In this document: piece after piece, positions 48,912 through 56,246 of the stretch
How positions within the stretch are numbered: the stretch's first letter is position 1
Layout of the letters: each line of letters opens with the position of its first letter
IMG/VR virus record: IMGVR_UViG_3300023239_000322
Coordinates: 62,001 to 126,000 of that record
Length of the DNA stretch: 64,000 nt
Reading direction: 5' to 3' (one strand)
Source of the DNA: a virus
Notes under the pieces: model-generated
What the model was told of the DNA's origin: nothing
Seen by the model: the letters and a program-made list of their open reading frames with translations, nothing else
Databases searched by the model: none
Position numbers and translations under genes: made by a program

Positions 48912-49266
48912 TTATAGCACAAACATGATGGGTCCTTGGCATACGAGTTGGTATACTGAAAGAGGACTTACTCACAAAGCAACTCGCACAGTGACCTCTG
49001 ACATCATCAAAGGATACTCTCCTGGTGACACAATAGAGTATGATGAAATAACCACACATTATGCTGGTGGTAGAATAGATATTCGTGGCGTTCCAGATGA
49101 ACCATATGGTCTCGAATATGGTCTAGCGGTGATGCACGGTGAGGATTGGAACGCATTAAGTGAATGGTTAGCTGATTTTGAATCTGAAGAGCTTGTGTCA
49201 CACGACTCTCTCATAGAACAATTTGAAAATGATTATGGTAAAAAGATAAGGTGGTGGAACGACTAA
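48904..49266 (+). CDS. Small phage protein (120 aa)
   Basis: I prefer the ATG at 48904, which overlaps the previous stop, to the in-frame ATG at 48895. The protein begins MISYSTNMMGPWHTSWY and has a DIRGVPDEPYGLEYGL segment seen in conserved marine-phage proteins. Its stop overlaps the next start. Function unknown. Confidence 0.6.
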   Translation: MISYSTNMMGPWHTSWYTERGLTHKATRTVTSDIIKGYSPGDTIEYDEITTHYAGGRIDIRGVPDEPYGLEYGLAVMHGEDWNALSEWLADFESEELVSHDSLIEQFENDYGKKIRWWND

Positions 49267-49346
49267 TGAAAATTAAGTTTGATAAAGAATCTATACAACT
49301 TAGACGAATGGGTTTAATCCTAACGATACATGAGGAACAAGAATGA
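49266..49346 (+). CDS. Possible 26-residue peptide gene
   Basis: ATG at 49266 overlaps the previous stop and its own stop overlaps the next start (ATGA), so it is tied into the operon at both ends. It encodes MKIKFDKESIQLRRMG and ten more residues. The double coupling is the main support. Confidence 0.45.
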   Translation: MKIKFDKESIQLRRMGLILTIHEEQE

Positions 49347-49615
49347 CAACTAACTTTACAAGACAGAATGACCAAACAAAACCATCAGATAGAAAAAGAA
49401 GCACAACATTAGAAGTCAAGATGGATCTAGTGTTAAGTAAACTCGACAAGATTTTAAACAACCTAGATGCAATTAATTTTACTGAATATACTTACACTGA
49501 AGAAGAAATACAAATTATGACTACACAAAATGACTTCTGTTCCAGTACTGACCGGGACGAAGAAGCATATAATAAGTTTTTAACTGAATTAAATGACGGA
49601 TATTCTCCCCAGTAA
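49343..49615 (+). CDS. Small phage protein, coiled-coil-like (90 aa)
   Basis: 90 residues; basic N terminus (TRQNDQTKPSDRKRSTT), a Leu-heptad helix (KMDLVLSKLDKILNNLDAI) and an acidic tail. Probably oligomeric. It ends within the late octamer of the SpeD-like gene. Function unknown. Confidence 0.6.
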   Translation: MTTNFTRQNDQTKPSDRKRSTTLEVKMDLVLSKLDKILNNLDAINFTEYTYTEEEIQIMTTQNDFCSSTDRDEEAYNKFLTELNDGYSPQ

Positions 49616-49618
49616 ATA
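49611..49618 (+). promoter_or_regulatory. Late promoter with ATG at the predicted +1
   Basis: AGTAAATA, five bases, then the ATG at 49624. The second base differs from the T4 octamer, so it may be weaker than the others. Confidence 0.5.
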
Positions 49619-49623
49619 ACTGT

Positions 49624-49977
49624 ATGCCTTGGGGTTACCATTATCACTACGATGTTGCTGGTTGCAGTAACGTATCAGACAAAGAACATGTTACTGGTTT
49701 TATCAAAGAACTAGTTACCAGTATAGACATGACGCCACTAGGCGAACCTTTTGTGGAACACATAAATGTAGAAGGTGTAGACAGTGGTATAACCGCAGTA
49801 CAAGTTATTACAACAAGCAGTATCACAGCGCATTTTATAGACGATACAGGTGATCTTTACCTAGACGTTTTTAGTTGTAAAGAGTTTGATGTAAATAACG
49901 TTAAGGCAGTAGTAGACAAATTCTTTAAACCAAAATTATGCGCAGAATCATTCATGACCCGACAAGCACCAAGATAA
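49624..49977 (+). CDS. speD: S-adenosylmethionine decarboxylase-like protein, copy 2
   Basis: 117 residues, paralogous to 45869: both start with a WGYH segment, share FIKELV, GEPxxEH, TTSSITAHF, LYLDVFSCK and VDKFFKP. The pyruvoyl Ser (TSS), catalytic His and Cys are all in place. The two copies are strongly diverged, so one may have taken another role, for example as a non-catalytic partner as in some eukaryotic AdoMetDC pairs. Confidence 0.6.
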   Translation: MPWGYHYHYDVAGCSNVSDKEHVTGFIKELVTSIDMTPLGEPFVEHINVEGVDSGITAVQVITTSSITAHFIDDTGDLYLDVFSCKEFDVNNVKAVVDKFFKPKLCAESFMTRQAPR

Positions 49978-50006
49978 CGGGTAAAGATATCAATGAGGAG
50001 AGTTTT

Positions 50007-50369
50007 ATGAAGAGACTAATTTATATTGCAGGCAGTATTAGTTTAATTGGACTACTAATGTATCCGATTCTTTCAACTTCCGGAGTAACAGGCACAGCCG
50101 CACCAGGATCAGGTGCTAACGTAAAATCTGCAGGTGAAATTGTTGCTAAACAGAACCACTGCCTAGCATGCCACAGTGTGGATAACAAACTGGTTGGTCC
50201 GGCATTTAAGGACGTAGCTAATAAATATACAGAGGCCGACCGTGAGTTTTTAGTTAACAAAATTGTTAAAGGTGGTGGTGGGGTGTGGGGGCCAATCCCG
50301 ATGCCGCCAAATGCTGTAGACCAACAGCAAGCAAACCAAGCAGTTACTTGGATTTTGGATCTTAAATAG
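50007..50369 (+). CDS. Class I c-type cytochrome (c551-like)
   Basis: 120 residues from the ATG at 50007, which follows GAGGAG; the longer reading from 49938 overlaps the SpeD-like gene. An N-terminal membrane anchor or signal (LIYIAGSISLIGLLMYPIL) leads to HCLACHSVD (heme site C52, C55, H56), VGPAFKDVANKY and PIPMPPN, which gives the axial Met. That is the full layout of a monoheme cytochrome c551/c552. It needs host heme-attachment machinery in the periplasm. Phage cytochromes are rare; it may carry electrons from a host dehydrogenase. Confidence 0.88.
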   Translation: MKRLIYIAGSISLIGLLMYPILSTSGVTGTAAPGSGANVKSAGEIVAKQNHCLACHSVDNKLVGPAFKDVANKYTEADREFLVNKIVKGGGGVWGPIPMPPNAVDQQQANQAVTWILDLK

Positions 50370-50445
50370 ACGGCCAGTTATCCGCATCAACAACGGGTAT
50401 ATGTATAAAACCAATTTTTATAACAAGCTCTTTAATAATTGTATG

Positions 50446-50453
50446 AATAAATA
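50446..50453 (+). promoter_or_regulatory. Possible late promoter octamer
   Basis: AATAAATA followed by TG. It lies 29 bases before the ATG at 50483 that I choose for the lipase. Confidence 0.45.
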
Positions 50454-50482
50454 TGTTTATACATTTAATAAGGGCTTGTCAA

Positions 50483-51244
50483 ATGTCAGACATAAAAGAA
50501 ATACACCTGCATGCTGAATGCGCACAGATTGCCTACCTAGGTCTTAAAGAGGCAAAACCAAAATTTAAAAAACTTGGACTTAAAGTTAATAGTTACTACG
50601 ACATTGACGGTGCCCAGGCATACTTACTAACAAACAAAGATAGAAGCATACTGGCATTTAGAGGCACAGAGCCCAAAGAAAAGTCAGATATTTTCGCTGA
50701 CTTAAATGCTCTTAGAGATCCAGAACCAACAGGTGGTAGAGTGCATCAGGGCTTCCAGGGAGAAGTTGATAAACTCTGGCCAGAGATAACAAAGGACCTA
50801 TTGACTGCTAAAATTAACACTAACTTAACAGTGTGCGGTCACTCATTAGGTGCGGCAATGGCAACTATTGCGGCAGGAAGATTACACTGTCAACTAGTAA
50901 ACACTAATTGTGATTTTAAAGAATTATATACATTTGGCTCACCTAGGGTAGGTAATAGACAATGGTTAAAACACGTTGAAGGCATGATCCATCACCGTTG
51001 TGTTAACAATAATGACTTAGTGCCCAAGGTTCCGCCTGCATTAATGCTTTACAAACACCAAGGAAATCTAGTATACTTTAACTGTTACGGAAGTATTAGA
51101 AAAACCACAATGTGGCAAAGATTCAAAGACCAAATACGTGGACGTAGACGTGCATTACAAAAGGGACAACCGTTTGATGGCATCTACGATCATGTCATGA
51201 CAGAGTACATACGATCAATTGACACAAACCTAACGGAGGAATAA
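50483..51244 (+). CDS. Class 3 lipase-like alpha/beta hydrolase
   Basis: 253 residues from MSDIKEIHLH; an ATG at 50453 would overlap the late octamer. ILAFRGTEPKEKSDI is the oxyanion strand, VCGHSLGAAMATIAA (Ser near 119) the nucleophile elbow, NNNDLVPKVPP the Asp and YDHVMTEY the His of the triad, all typical of lipase class 3. No signal peptide is seen, so it acts inside the cell or at the inner face of the membrane, perhaps on phospholipid during lysis. Confidence 0.8.
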   Translation: MSDIKEIHLHAECAQIAYLGLKEAKPKFKKLGLKVNSYYDIDGAQAYLLTNKDRSILAFRGTEPKEKSDIFADLNALRDPEPTGGRVHQGFQGEVDKLWPEITKDLLTAKINTNLTVCGHSLGAAMATIAAGRLHCQLVNTNCDFKELYTFGSPRVGNRQWLKHVEGMIHHRCVNNNDLVPKVPPALMLYKHQGNLVYFNCYGSIRKTTMWQRFKDQIRGRRRALQKGQPFDGIYDHVMTEYIRSIDTNLTEE

Positions 51245-51290
51245 AAGGTAGCTAACCGAAGTAATAAAGACGCAACATAAAGCGGCTTTT

Positions 51291-51533
51291 TTATTTGGCG
51301 TACTTTAATTTATAGAAGAGTTCGTTCTCTTCTGACAGTTTTGCTGTCACCACAACACGGTATTCCCATTGACCTGGACGTATATAAAATACAGGTTTCT
51401 CCAATGCATTATCTAATACCCATTGTCCGTGGTCAGTTTGTTGCCACTCCCATAATGGTTGGGCGGCATATATTTCAGGATCTTCGCAATCGGATAGGTC
51501 AAACGCATGTACTTCTATTTCTTTACGATTCAT
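51291..51533 (-). CDS. Small conserved phage protein, minus strand
   Basis: 80 residues: NRKEIEVHAFDLSDCEDPE, a Trp-rich middle (LWEWQQTDHGQW) and YRVVVTAKLSEENELFYKL at the end. This motif order recurs in marine T4-like phages without a known role. It has its own promoter on the minus strand, with the ATG six bases after the -10 box (leaderless). Confidence 0.65.
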   Translation of the reverse strand: MNRKEIEVHAFDLSDCEDPEIYAAQPLWEWQQTDHGQWVLDNALEKPVFYIRPGQWEYRVVVTAKLSEENELFYKLKYAK

Positions 51534-51539
51534 AATTTA

Positions 51540-51568
51540 ATTATATTTGACATTGTTAGATAATGCAA
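51540..51568 (-). promoter_or_regulatory. Minus-strand sigma70-type promoter
   Basis: On the minus strand TTGCAT, 17 bases, TATAAT, six bases, ATG. It overlaps almost fully with the plus-strand promoter at 51547-51575, so the two should compete. Confidence 0.65.
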
Positions 51569-51575
51569 GTATAAT
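51547..51575 (+). promoter_or_regulatory. Consensus sigma70-type promoter
   Basis: TTGACA, 17 bases, TATAAT; AAAGGA then lies before the ATG at 51602. Interlocked with the divergent minus-strand promoter. Confidence 0.8.
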
Positions 51576-51601
51576 GAACATATTAACAAAAGGACTCAGT
51601 A

Positions 51602-52051
51602 ATGTTAAAGGCAACCCCAATAGTAAAAAACAAATTTTGGTTAGTAACAAGTAACGGTGAAAAAGTTGGTGCCGTAAAGTCCAGTGACAAAGGGCTAACG
51701 TATATACACGGCGACGAAGAAGAACGTTTTGCAACAGTTAAACTGTTAGAAGACAAGTACAATATTAAGTTTGAGTCATACAAATCAGATAATGTTAAAG
51801 ATTCAGAATACGAAGCATACGGAGCATACGGATATCCTACCGGTAATAACTACCCCCATAACCCCTTGTGGCATATACAACTAGGTATACCAGTGTTTAC
51901 TAAAGAAGAAAAATCTCGTAGTTTTTACTGTGCGGGTTACTATCTGGTTAAAGAACGCAATAAAACTAAGTTGCGATTCTGTCCTAAAATTATTCTATTA
52001 GAACGCAATGAGTTTGAAGGGCCTTTAAAGACCACATTAGGAAACTTTTAA
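51602..52051 (+). CDS. Conserved phage protein (149 aa)
   Basis: 149 residues starting MLKATPIVKNKFWLVTSNG. A YEAYGAYGYPTGNNYPHNPL repeat-like stretch (about 69-88) and WHIQLGIPVFTKEEKSRSFYCAGYY follow. It resembles conserved marine T4-like phage proteins of unknown role. Early promoter. Its end overlaps the minus-strand radical-SAM gene by four bases. Confidence 0.65.
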   Translation: MLKATPIVKNKFWLVTSNGEKVGAVKSSDKGLTYIHGDEEERFATVKLLEDKYNIKFESYKSDNVKDSEYEAYGAYGYPTGNNYPHNPLWHIQLGIPVFTKEEKSRSFYCAGYYLVKERNKTKLRFCPKIILLERNEFEGPLKTTLGNF

Positions 52052-53850
52052 AAGTCGTCTAACGAAGAATACGAACCTTCATGTTCATGAGTATCAGGAA
52101 CATTGTGAGGTTGTAGTATTAACGCAAGTAGTGTGTCTCTTTTTTGTTCGTACGTCTGACCTGCGTATAGGCCTTCTGGGGGAATAGTACCCATGTCCAC
52201 AAACATTGTTCTCTTCATAAAGTTCCACATATCCACAGTATACACACTGGTATAGAAATAAGCATCCAGTGTTTTTCCTAATACAATATCCTCGCATTTC
52301 TTAGATATAATACGCCAGACGTCGTTGGCGCCAGGTGTTTCGAACCACGACAACGCCAGATCCAGGAAGTCTGTTAACATAGTGCTATGGTACCCTGAGT
52401 AAAATTGTTTTAGCCAGGTGGCCACTTTAAAGTTATCTATAGCAGTTTGTGTGCCTTTAATGTAACTTATACAGATTGGGAATTCCTCAAGGTCGTCTTC
52501 TGTTGGTGGCCTTGTTAGGATGTCACCAGGAACCTTTAAGTTTAGTACCTTAACTCCAATCTTTTCTCTGTATTCTTTGCTACCCACTGGGCTATTTGGT
52601 AGATACATCCAGAGATACCAACGTGTTCTAACATTACATTTCAGTACTTCGTACTGTGTGTCTAGCATACTTTGTGGTGTTTGGTTAGGCATACCACTTA
52701 TTAACTCTGTAACTAACTGCAAATCAGGAAATTTTGACTGTATGTTATGTATGTATTCTTTGTGTTTTTCCCAGGGTATCTCAGGTCTGTCAATCGCAGC
52801 CAATACGTCTTTATCGACATCTTGGAAACTTAGTGTCCAGGTTATTAGGTTTACATTTTCTGGATCACCATCAAACTTTTCAGTAAGCATATAGTCAAAT
52901 ATTTCATACACTCTGTCTTTCTGCAACTTAGCCCAGGTTATCTCCCAAGGACAAATTACCTTAGGATATTTACGTCTCACTTTTGCCCAGAACTTTGTTA
53001 TATCCATGTCACGTGGGACTTGTCCAAAGTTTGCATCACAGAGCTTTAAGTATCTAATGTCTTCTTGTCCAAAGAACGCAAGATCTTTGTAAATTGGTAT
53101 TAGACTCCAAAACGTAACTTTATTATGTAGCCCGCTGGTCCAGTCACAAAATGCGCAGTGGTACGGACACCCTCGGCTTGCCTCAAAATTAACAATTGCA
53201 GTTAATCCTTGCTGTTTAGCCCAGGCAAACCATTCCCTAACAAGTTTTCTATTGTGCCACCATAACGGAATACCGAAGAATTTTTTATCCTTAAACGTAG
53301 CATGCTTTGCTTTAACTATCTTATCGCCTTCTATCCACAAAGCATTTTCAGTCTCTTCGATAACAGGTGTTTTGTCCTCAAAGTGGCAGTCTAAGATGTA
53401 TTTTACAAACTTGTAGCCATCACCGTAACATGCGTATGTGATCCAATCTCTTTCATTAAGCCAAGTATAATCTTTGTGCTCTACTTCAGGACCACCCACC
53501 ATAACCTTAATATTAGGAAGTTTTTTCTGAACTGCTCGTACAATCTTTGCTAGACCTGGCTGAGTCCATATATACATACCCACAAACAACCAGTCTGATT
53601 GATTCTCTACAATTTGATCTACGTATGTGTTAACATAGTCTTCAGTAGGTAAAACTTGATGCCAGTCAACTTGTTTAGCAAGCTCAGGACTATACAGATC
53701 GTAGTATGTCTTAAAATGCAACATACTGGCATTTATAAACCATGCTGGTCTAGGCTCAGTACTCATTTTATGCTTAGATACGACAGTATTATGAAATATT
53801 GTCGTATCGAGGATACAGTTTATGAAACTAATCTTTAATTTTTTTGTCAT
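52048..53850 (-). CDS. B12-binding-like radical SAM protein, minus strand
   Basis: 600 residues from the ATG at 53850, chosen because a late octamer on this strand lies 34 bases upstream. An N-terminal Rossmann-like domain (LFVGMYIWTQPGLAKIVRAV, IKVMVGGPEVE) precedes FEASRGCPYHCAFCDWTSG (CxxxCxxC near 226-233) and a barrel with LITWTLSFQDVDKDVLAAI. It belongs to the B12-radical-SAM superfamily (methyltransferase or related). It is more distant from the pair at 44073 and 46963 than they are from each other. Confidence 0.8.
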   Translation of the reverse strand: MTKKLKISFINCILDTTIFHNTVVSKHKMSTEPRPAWFINASMLHFKTYYDLYSPELAKQVDWHQVLPTEDYVNTYVDQIVENQSDWLFVGMYIWTQPGLAKIVRAVQKKLPNIKVMVGGPEVEHKDYTWLNERDWITYACYGDGYKFVKYILDCHFEDKTPVIEETENALWIEGDKIVKAKHATFKDKKFFGIPLWWHNRKLVREWFAWAKQQGLTAIVNFEASRGCPYHCAFCDWTSGLHNKVTFWSLIPIYKDLAFFGQEDIRYLKLCDANFGQVPRDMDITKFWAKVRRKYPKVICPWEITWAKLQKDRVYEIFDYMLTEKFDGDPENVNLITWTLSFQDVDKDVLAAIDRPEIPWEKHKEYIHNIQSKFPDLQLVTELISGMPNQTPQSMLDTQYEVLKCNVRTRWYLWMYLPNSPVGSKEYREKIGVKVLNLKVPGDILTRPPTEDDLEEFPICISYIKGTQTAIDNFKVATWLKQFYSGYHSTMLTDFLDLALSWFETPGANDVWRIISKKCEDIVLGKTLDAYFYTSVYTVDMWNFMKRTMFVDMGTIPPEGLYAGQTYEQKRDTLLALILQPHNVPDTHEHEGSYSSLDDF

Positions 53851-53884
53851 ATAAGTAATTACAACTAAACGGAAGGTGTACAAG

Positions 53885-53892
53885 TATTTATA
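53885..53892 (-). promoter_or_regulatory. Minus-strand late promoter octamer
   Basis: Reads TATAAATA, then C, on the minus strand: an exact T4 consensus. It overlaps the ATG of the plus-strand gene at 53892. Confidence 0.7.
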
Positions 53893-54104
53893 TGAACACT
53901 CATTATATAAACCAATTAAACAATAAAATACAGATTTTAAATTCTGGCCCAAATAAGCAGATTATATTAAGCAAGCAGGAAGCACAAGGACTGCACAATG
54001 AGGTTTACCGGCTTCTGGCTAGGATAGCAGAGCTTGAGGGGATTCAAGAGCAACAGCCCACCGAGGAAGTTATTCGAGCAAATGTAGATGGTGGTGGTTG
54101 GTAA
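53892..54104 (+). CDS. Small conserved coiled-coil phage protein (70 aa)
   Basis: 70 residues. QIILSKQEAQGLHNEVYRLL followed by ARIAELEGIQEQQP is a helical motif common in small marine T4-like phage proteins. The end is Gly/Trp (VDGGGW). Divergent from the radical-SAM gene. No ribosome site is obvious. Function unknown. Confidence 0.6.
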   Translation: MNTHYINQLNNKIQILNSGPNKQIILSKQEAQGLHNEVYRLLARIAELEGIQEQQPTEEVIRANVDGGGW

Positions 54105-54121
54105 TATACGTATATTATTGG

Positions 54122-54129
54122 TATAAATA
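54122..54129 (+). promoter_or_regulatory. Perfect late octamer with ATG at the predicted +1
   Basis: TATAAATA, five bases, ATG at 54135. The clearest case of the leaderless late arrangement: exact T4 octamer and exact spacing. Confidence 0.7.
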
Positions 54130-54134
54130 ATACT

Positions 54135-54422
54135 ATGTCGAGACCCAAACCAGACGTTCTATTAGAACACGTTAATAAACAAAATTACAAGAGTGATCAA
54201 GTCATTGCTTCTCAGGGCATATGGGCAGTTTACCACAACGGTCACCCTATTAACTTAAAAAGTGCAAATATGTTGGTTAGTTATCCTGGGCCCAAGTATA
54301 AGAAAACAAGTTTTAGTAACCCAGGACACGCAATTAATCTTGCAAAGAAACTCAACAAACTGTTTGATACTGCATTATTCAGTGTGGTGTTATTAAAAGC
54401 AGGTGAGCAAGTCTTCCCTTAG
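54135..54422 (+). CDS. Conserved phage protein (95 aa)
   Basis: 95 residues: RPKPDVLLEHVNKQNYKSDQ then VYHNGHPINLKSANMLVSYPG and NPGHAINLAKKLNKLF. This is a frequent gene in cyanophages and other marine T4-like phages, unnamed. It overlaps the next gene by 20 bases. Confidence 0.65.
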   Translation: MSRPKPDVLLEHVNKQNYKSDQVIASQGIWAVYHNGHPINLKSANMLVSYPGPKYKKTSFSNPGHAINLAKKLNKLFDTALFSVVLLKAGEQVFP

Positions 54423-54747
54423 ATCACAAGTTAGCGAATATCTGTCTAAAGAAACAGGACTTAAGCCGGTTCACATCTGGGTTAATCCATTAAACAAGAC
54501 AAGTATGCGTTTGTCTGTGACTGCCTACCGAACACTTAAAAAATTAAAGTTCCAGCGATTCACACACAAGTTTACTGACCGGATAACACCAAGGCACATG
54601 CTGGAATTAGACAGACTATTCAAGTATCCATATTACATAAGCAGTTACCAAACCATAGAAGTATTTTCTGAAGAGGATACCCTAATGCTAACGTTAAACA
54701 ACAATAATTTAGATAACTATCTGAAAGCACTTCGCCTAAGTTGTTGA
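54403..54747 (+). CDS. Conserved phage protein (114 aa)
   Basis: 114 residues from a GTG start inside the previous gene. Basic and helical, with KKLKFQRFTHKFTDRITPRH in the centre and a C-terminal acidic beta part. Function unknown. The start is uncertain because no strong ribosome site is seen. Confidence 0.6.
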   Translation: MSKSSLRSQVSEYLSKETGLKPVHIWVNPLNKTSMRLSVTAYRTLKKLKFQRFTHKFTDRITPRHMLELDRLFKYPYYISSYQTIEVFSEEDTLMLTLNNNNLDNYLKALRLSC

Positions 54748-54767
54748 TTTAAAACAAAAACAAAAGG

Positions 54768-54796
54768 TTGACGCAATGTTCGAGTAACACTATAAT
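54768..54796 (+). promoter_or_regulatory. Sigma70-type promoter
   Basis: TTGACG, 17 bases, TATAAT. Its spacer end (CGAGTAACAC) is nearly the same as that of the promoter at 55221. AAGGAGAG precedes the ATG at 54847. Confidence 0.8.
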
Positions 54797-54846
54797 AGCA
54801 CTTGAAGTACAGTTAGTTATTAATAATACTAATAAGGAGAGTAAAT

Positions 54847-55053
54847 ATGGGTTATTTTAATGAACTTGAAACAGATGTACTTGACTTGTATTGTGCTGAC
54901 GTTCCTGCAGACAAAATTGCTGAAGAATACGGAATCAGTATTGATTTGGTAGAGAAAATTGGCAAAAAGTGGGAACAAGAGAACAATCTTAATGTGGTGT
55001 CACGCTCAGTGAAGACTTCGCCAAAGACCGTGTGTAAGTTGTTGGCTTACTAA
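54847..55053 (+). CDS. Small helix-turn-helix-like protein
   Basis: 68 residues. LETDVLDLYCADVPADKIAEEYGISIDLVEKI reads as a tri-helical DNA-binding unit similar to sigma region 4 or Trp-repressor-like folds. Strong promoter and ribosome site suggest an early regulator. It ends 10 bases before tRNA-Leu. Confidence 0.5.
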   Translation: MGYFNELETDVLDLYCADVPADKIAEEYGISIDLVEKIGKKWEQENNLNVVSRSVKTSPKTVCKLLAY

Positions 55054-55063
55054 ACAATGGTGC

Positions 55064-55151
55064 GCCCGGGTGGCGAAATTGGTAGACGCACGGGACTTAA
55101 AATCCCGGGCCCCTTAAAGGCGTGCCGGTTCGATTCCGGCCCTGGGCACCA
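55064..55151 (+). tRNA. tRNA-Leu (anticodon TAA)
   Basis: Acceptor GCCCGGG/CCTGGGC (one G-T), long variable arm, anticodon stem CGGGA/TCCCG with loop CTTAAAA giving TAA, T arm GCCGG-TTCGATT-CCGGC, encoded CCA. It reads UUA, a common codon in AT-rich genomes. Confidence 0.95.
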
Positions 55152-55220
55152 ACTAATTCAGATTTATAGTACGTTGGGCAAGTGTTTGTTTTTAAACAGT
55201 TTCTTTTTTTGTCCAAATTG

Positions 55221-55249
55221 TTGACGTATGGTCCGAGTGACACTATAAT
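55221..55249 (+). promoter_or_regulatory. Sigma70-type promoter
   Basis: TTGACG, 17 bases, TATAAT. Near-duplicate of the promoter at 54768 over the -35, spacer end and -10. Drives the run of small genes from 55284. Confidence 0.8.
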
Positions 55250-55283
55250 ATACATATGCTGTTAATAAAGAAGAGGGGAAACA

Positions 55284-55424
55284 ATGTATAAAGTCGATTT
55301 TTATAATTTTGGTTATTTGAAGCACTTCGACACACTCGAGCAAGCAATTGAAAATGCAAAGTCTTCAGGATTTCAATGTGCGGTTTGGTTTGATAATGCA
55401 CTGATTAAACACTTTGGAGGGTAA
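55284..55424 (+). CDS. Small phage protein (46 aa)
   Basis: 46 residues starting MYKVDFYNFGYLKHFDT, alpha/beta. A purine-rich AAGAGGGG precedes the ATG, and the next gene starts two bases after the stop. Short but well supported by promoter, ribosome site and spacing. Function unknown. Confidence 0.6.
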   Translation: MYKVDFYNFGYLKHFDTLEQAIENAKSSGFQCAVWFDNALIKHFGG

Positions 55425-55425
55425 T

Positions 55426-55605
55426 ATGACTGACGCAATTGATATGGCATTATTCTTAGAATCTATTAAGTATGACATCACCAACAAAATGGCATCATCA
55501 GAAGATGAAGTTGCATTAACAAACAAACTGGATCAGAAAATTGATGAACTGCGACGTGAGGTTTCTAGAATGCAGACTCACTTTGACAGCCAACTAACTT
55601 ACTAG
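55426..55605 (+). CDS. Small coiled-coil phage protein (59 aa)
   Basis: 59 residues from the ATG at 55426, after GGAGGG. The C-terminal half (KLDQKIDELRREVSRMQTHF) is a clear heptad coiled coil. Likely an oligomer. Function unknown. Confidence 0.6.
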   Translation: MTDAIDMALFLESIKYDITNKMASSEDEVALTNKLDQKIDELRREVSRMQTHFDSQLTY

Positions 55606-55613
55606 GAGACGGT

Positions 55614-55823
55614 ATGCTTATAAGATCAGATGTAGCAATAGATGTATGCGGTGGTGATCAGTATTTGATGATACGGATGGCCGCACAACGAGCAAGAGAA
55701 ATACTACAAGGCTCCGAACCTAGAGTCGTAGCAATTGAGGACGAAAAGGCAGCCAGCACCGCTATTAGAGAAATTGAGCTGGGCGTGTACACCGTAGAGG
55801 ATTTTAACCAGGGGGCAACATAA
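55614..55823 (+). CDS. Small phage protein (69 aa)
   Basis: 69 residues, helical. RMAAQRAREILQGSEP and TAIREIELGVYTVEDF stand out. The segment RAREILxGxxP resembles the RNA polymerase omega subunit (RpoZ), which has RAxQIxxGAxP, and its conserved ALxEI helix; this resemblance is tentative. GGAG precedes the start. Confidence 0.5.
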   Translation: MLIRSDVAIDVCGGDQYLMIRMAAQRAREILQGSEPRVVAIEDEKAASTAIREIELGVYTVEDFNQGAT

Positions 55824-55835
55824 CAGGAGATGCAG

Positions 55836-56006
55836 ATGGCTAATTATGCTATGGCACCAAAAAAACGTTGGTATGTTACAGAAGAAGGCAAAGAGATTGT
55901 ACAACCATTTCCAAACACCGAGTACGAATGTCAAATTACTATAGACCGGTTAGTAGAAGAAAATGAGAAACGTATTCTAACTGTTGAAAGTGCGACACTG
56001 TCATGA
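55836..56006 (+). CDS. Small phage protein (56 aa)
   Basis: 56 residues from the second ATG at 55836, six bases after AGGAGA; an ATG at 55830 is too close to the ribosome site. It contains KKRWYVTEEGKEIVQPF and an acidic helix. The stop overlaps the next start (ATGA). Function unknown. Confidence 0.55.
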   Translation: MANYAMAPKKRWYVTEEGKEIVQPFPNTEYECQITIDRLVEENEKRILTVESATLS

Positions 56007-56218
56007 ACGATCTGTTGGAGATGATAGATTTTTTAGGCGAACTTGATTACGACTTACATGGCAATATCTCAGGTGAAGAGTTAATTATGGTACGTGAGAA
56101 ACTACATCGGTATAAAGATAGATTAGAAGCAGAAGTTGATGTATTCGAAAATTCTTTCGAGGATACAAAAACAACATTCTACAGCTTGACAAGAGAAGAG
56201 AGTGGCAGTACACTGTAA
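56003..56218 (+). CDS. Small acidic phage protein (71 aa)
   Basis: 71 residues, mostly helical and acidic (EMIDFLGELDYDLHG, RLEAEVDVFENSFED). Coupled to its upstream neighbour. It may pair with the MoxR-like gene that follows after 28 bases. Function unknown. Confidence 0.55.
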   Translation: MNDLLEMIDFLGELDYDLHGNISGEELIMVREKLHRYKDRLEAEVDVFENSFEDTKTTFYSLTREESGSTL

Positions 56219-56246
56219 CTCTAACTTAAAGAAGGAGGTAATGTAG

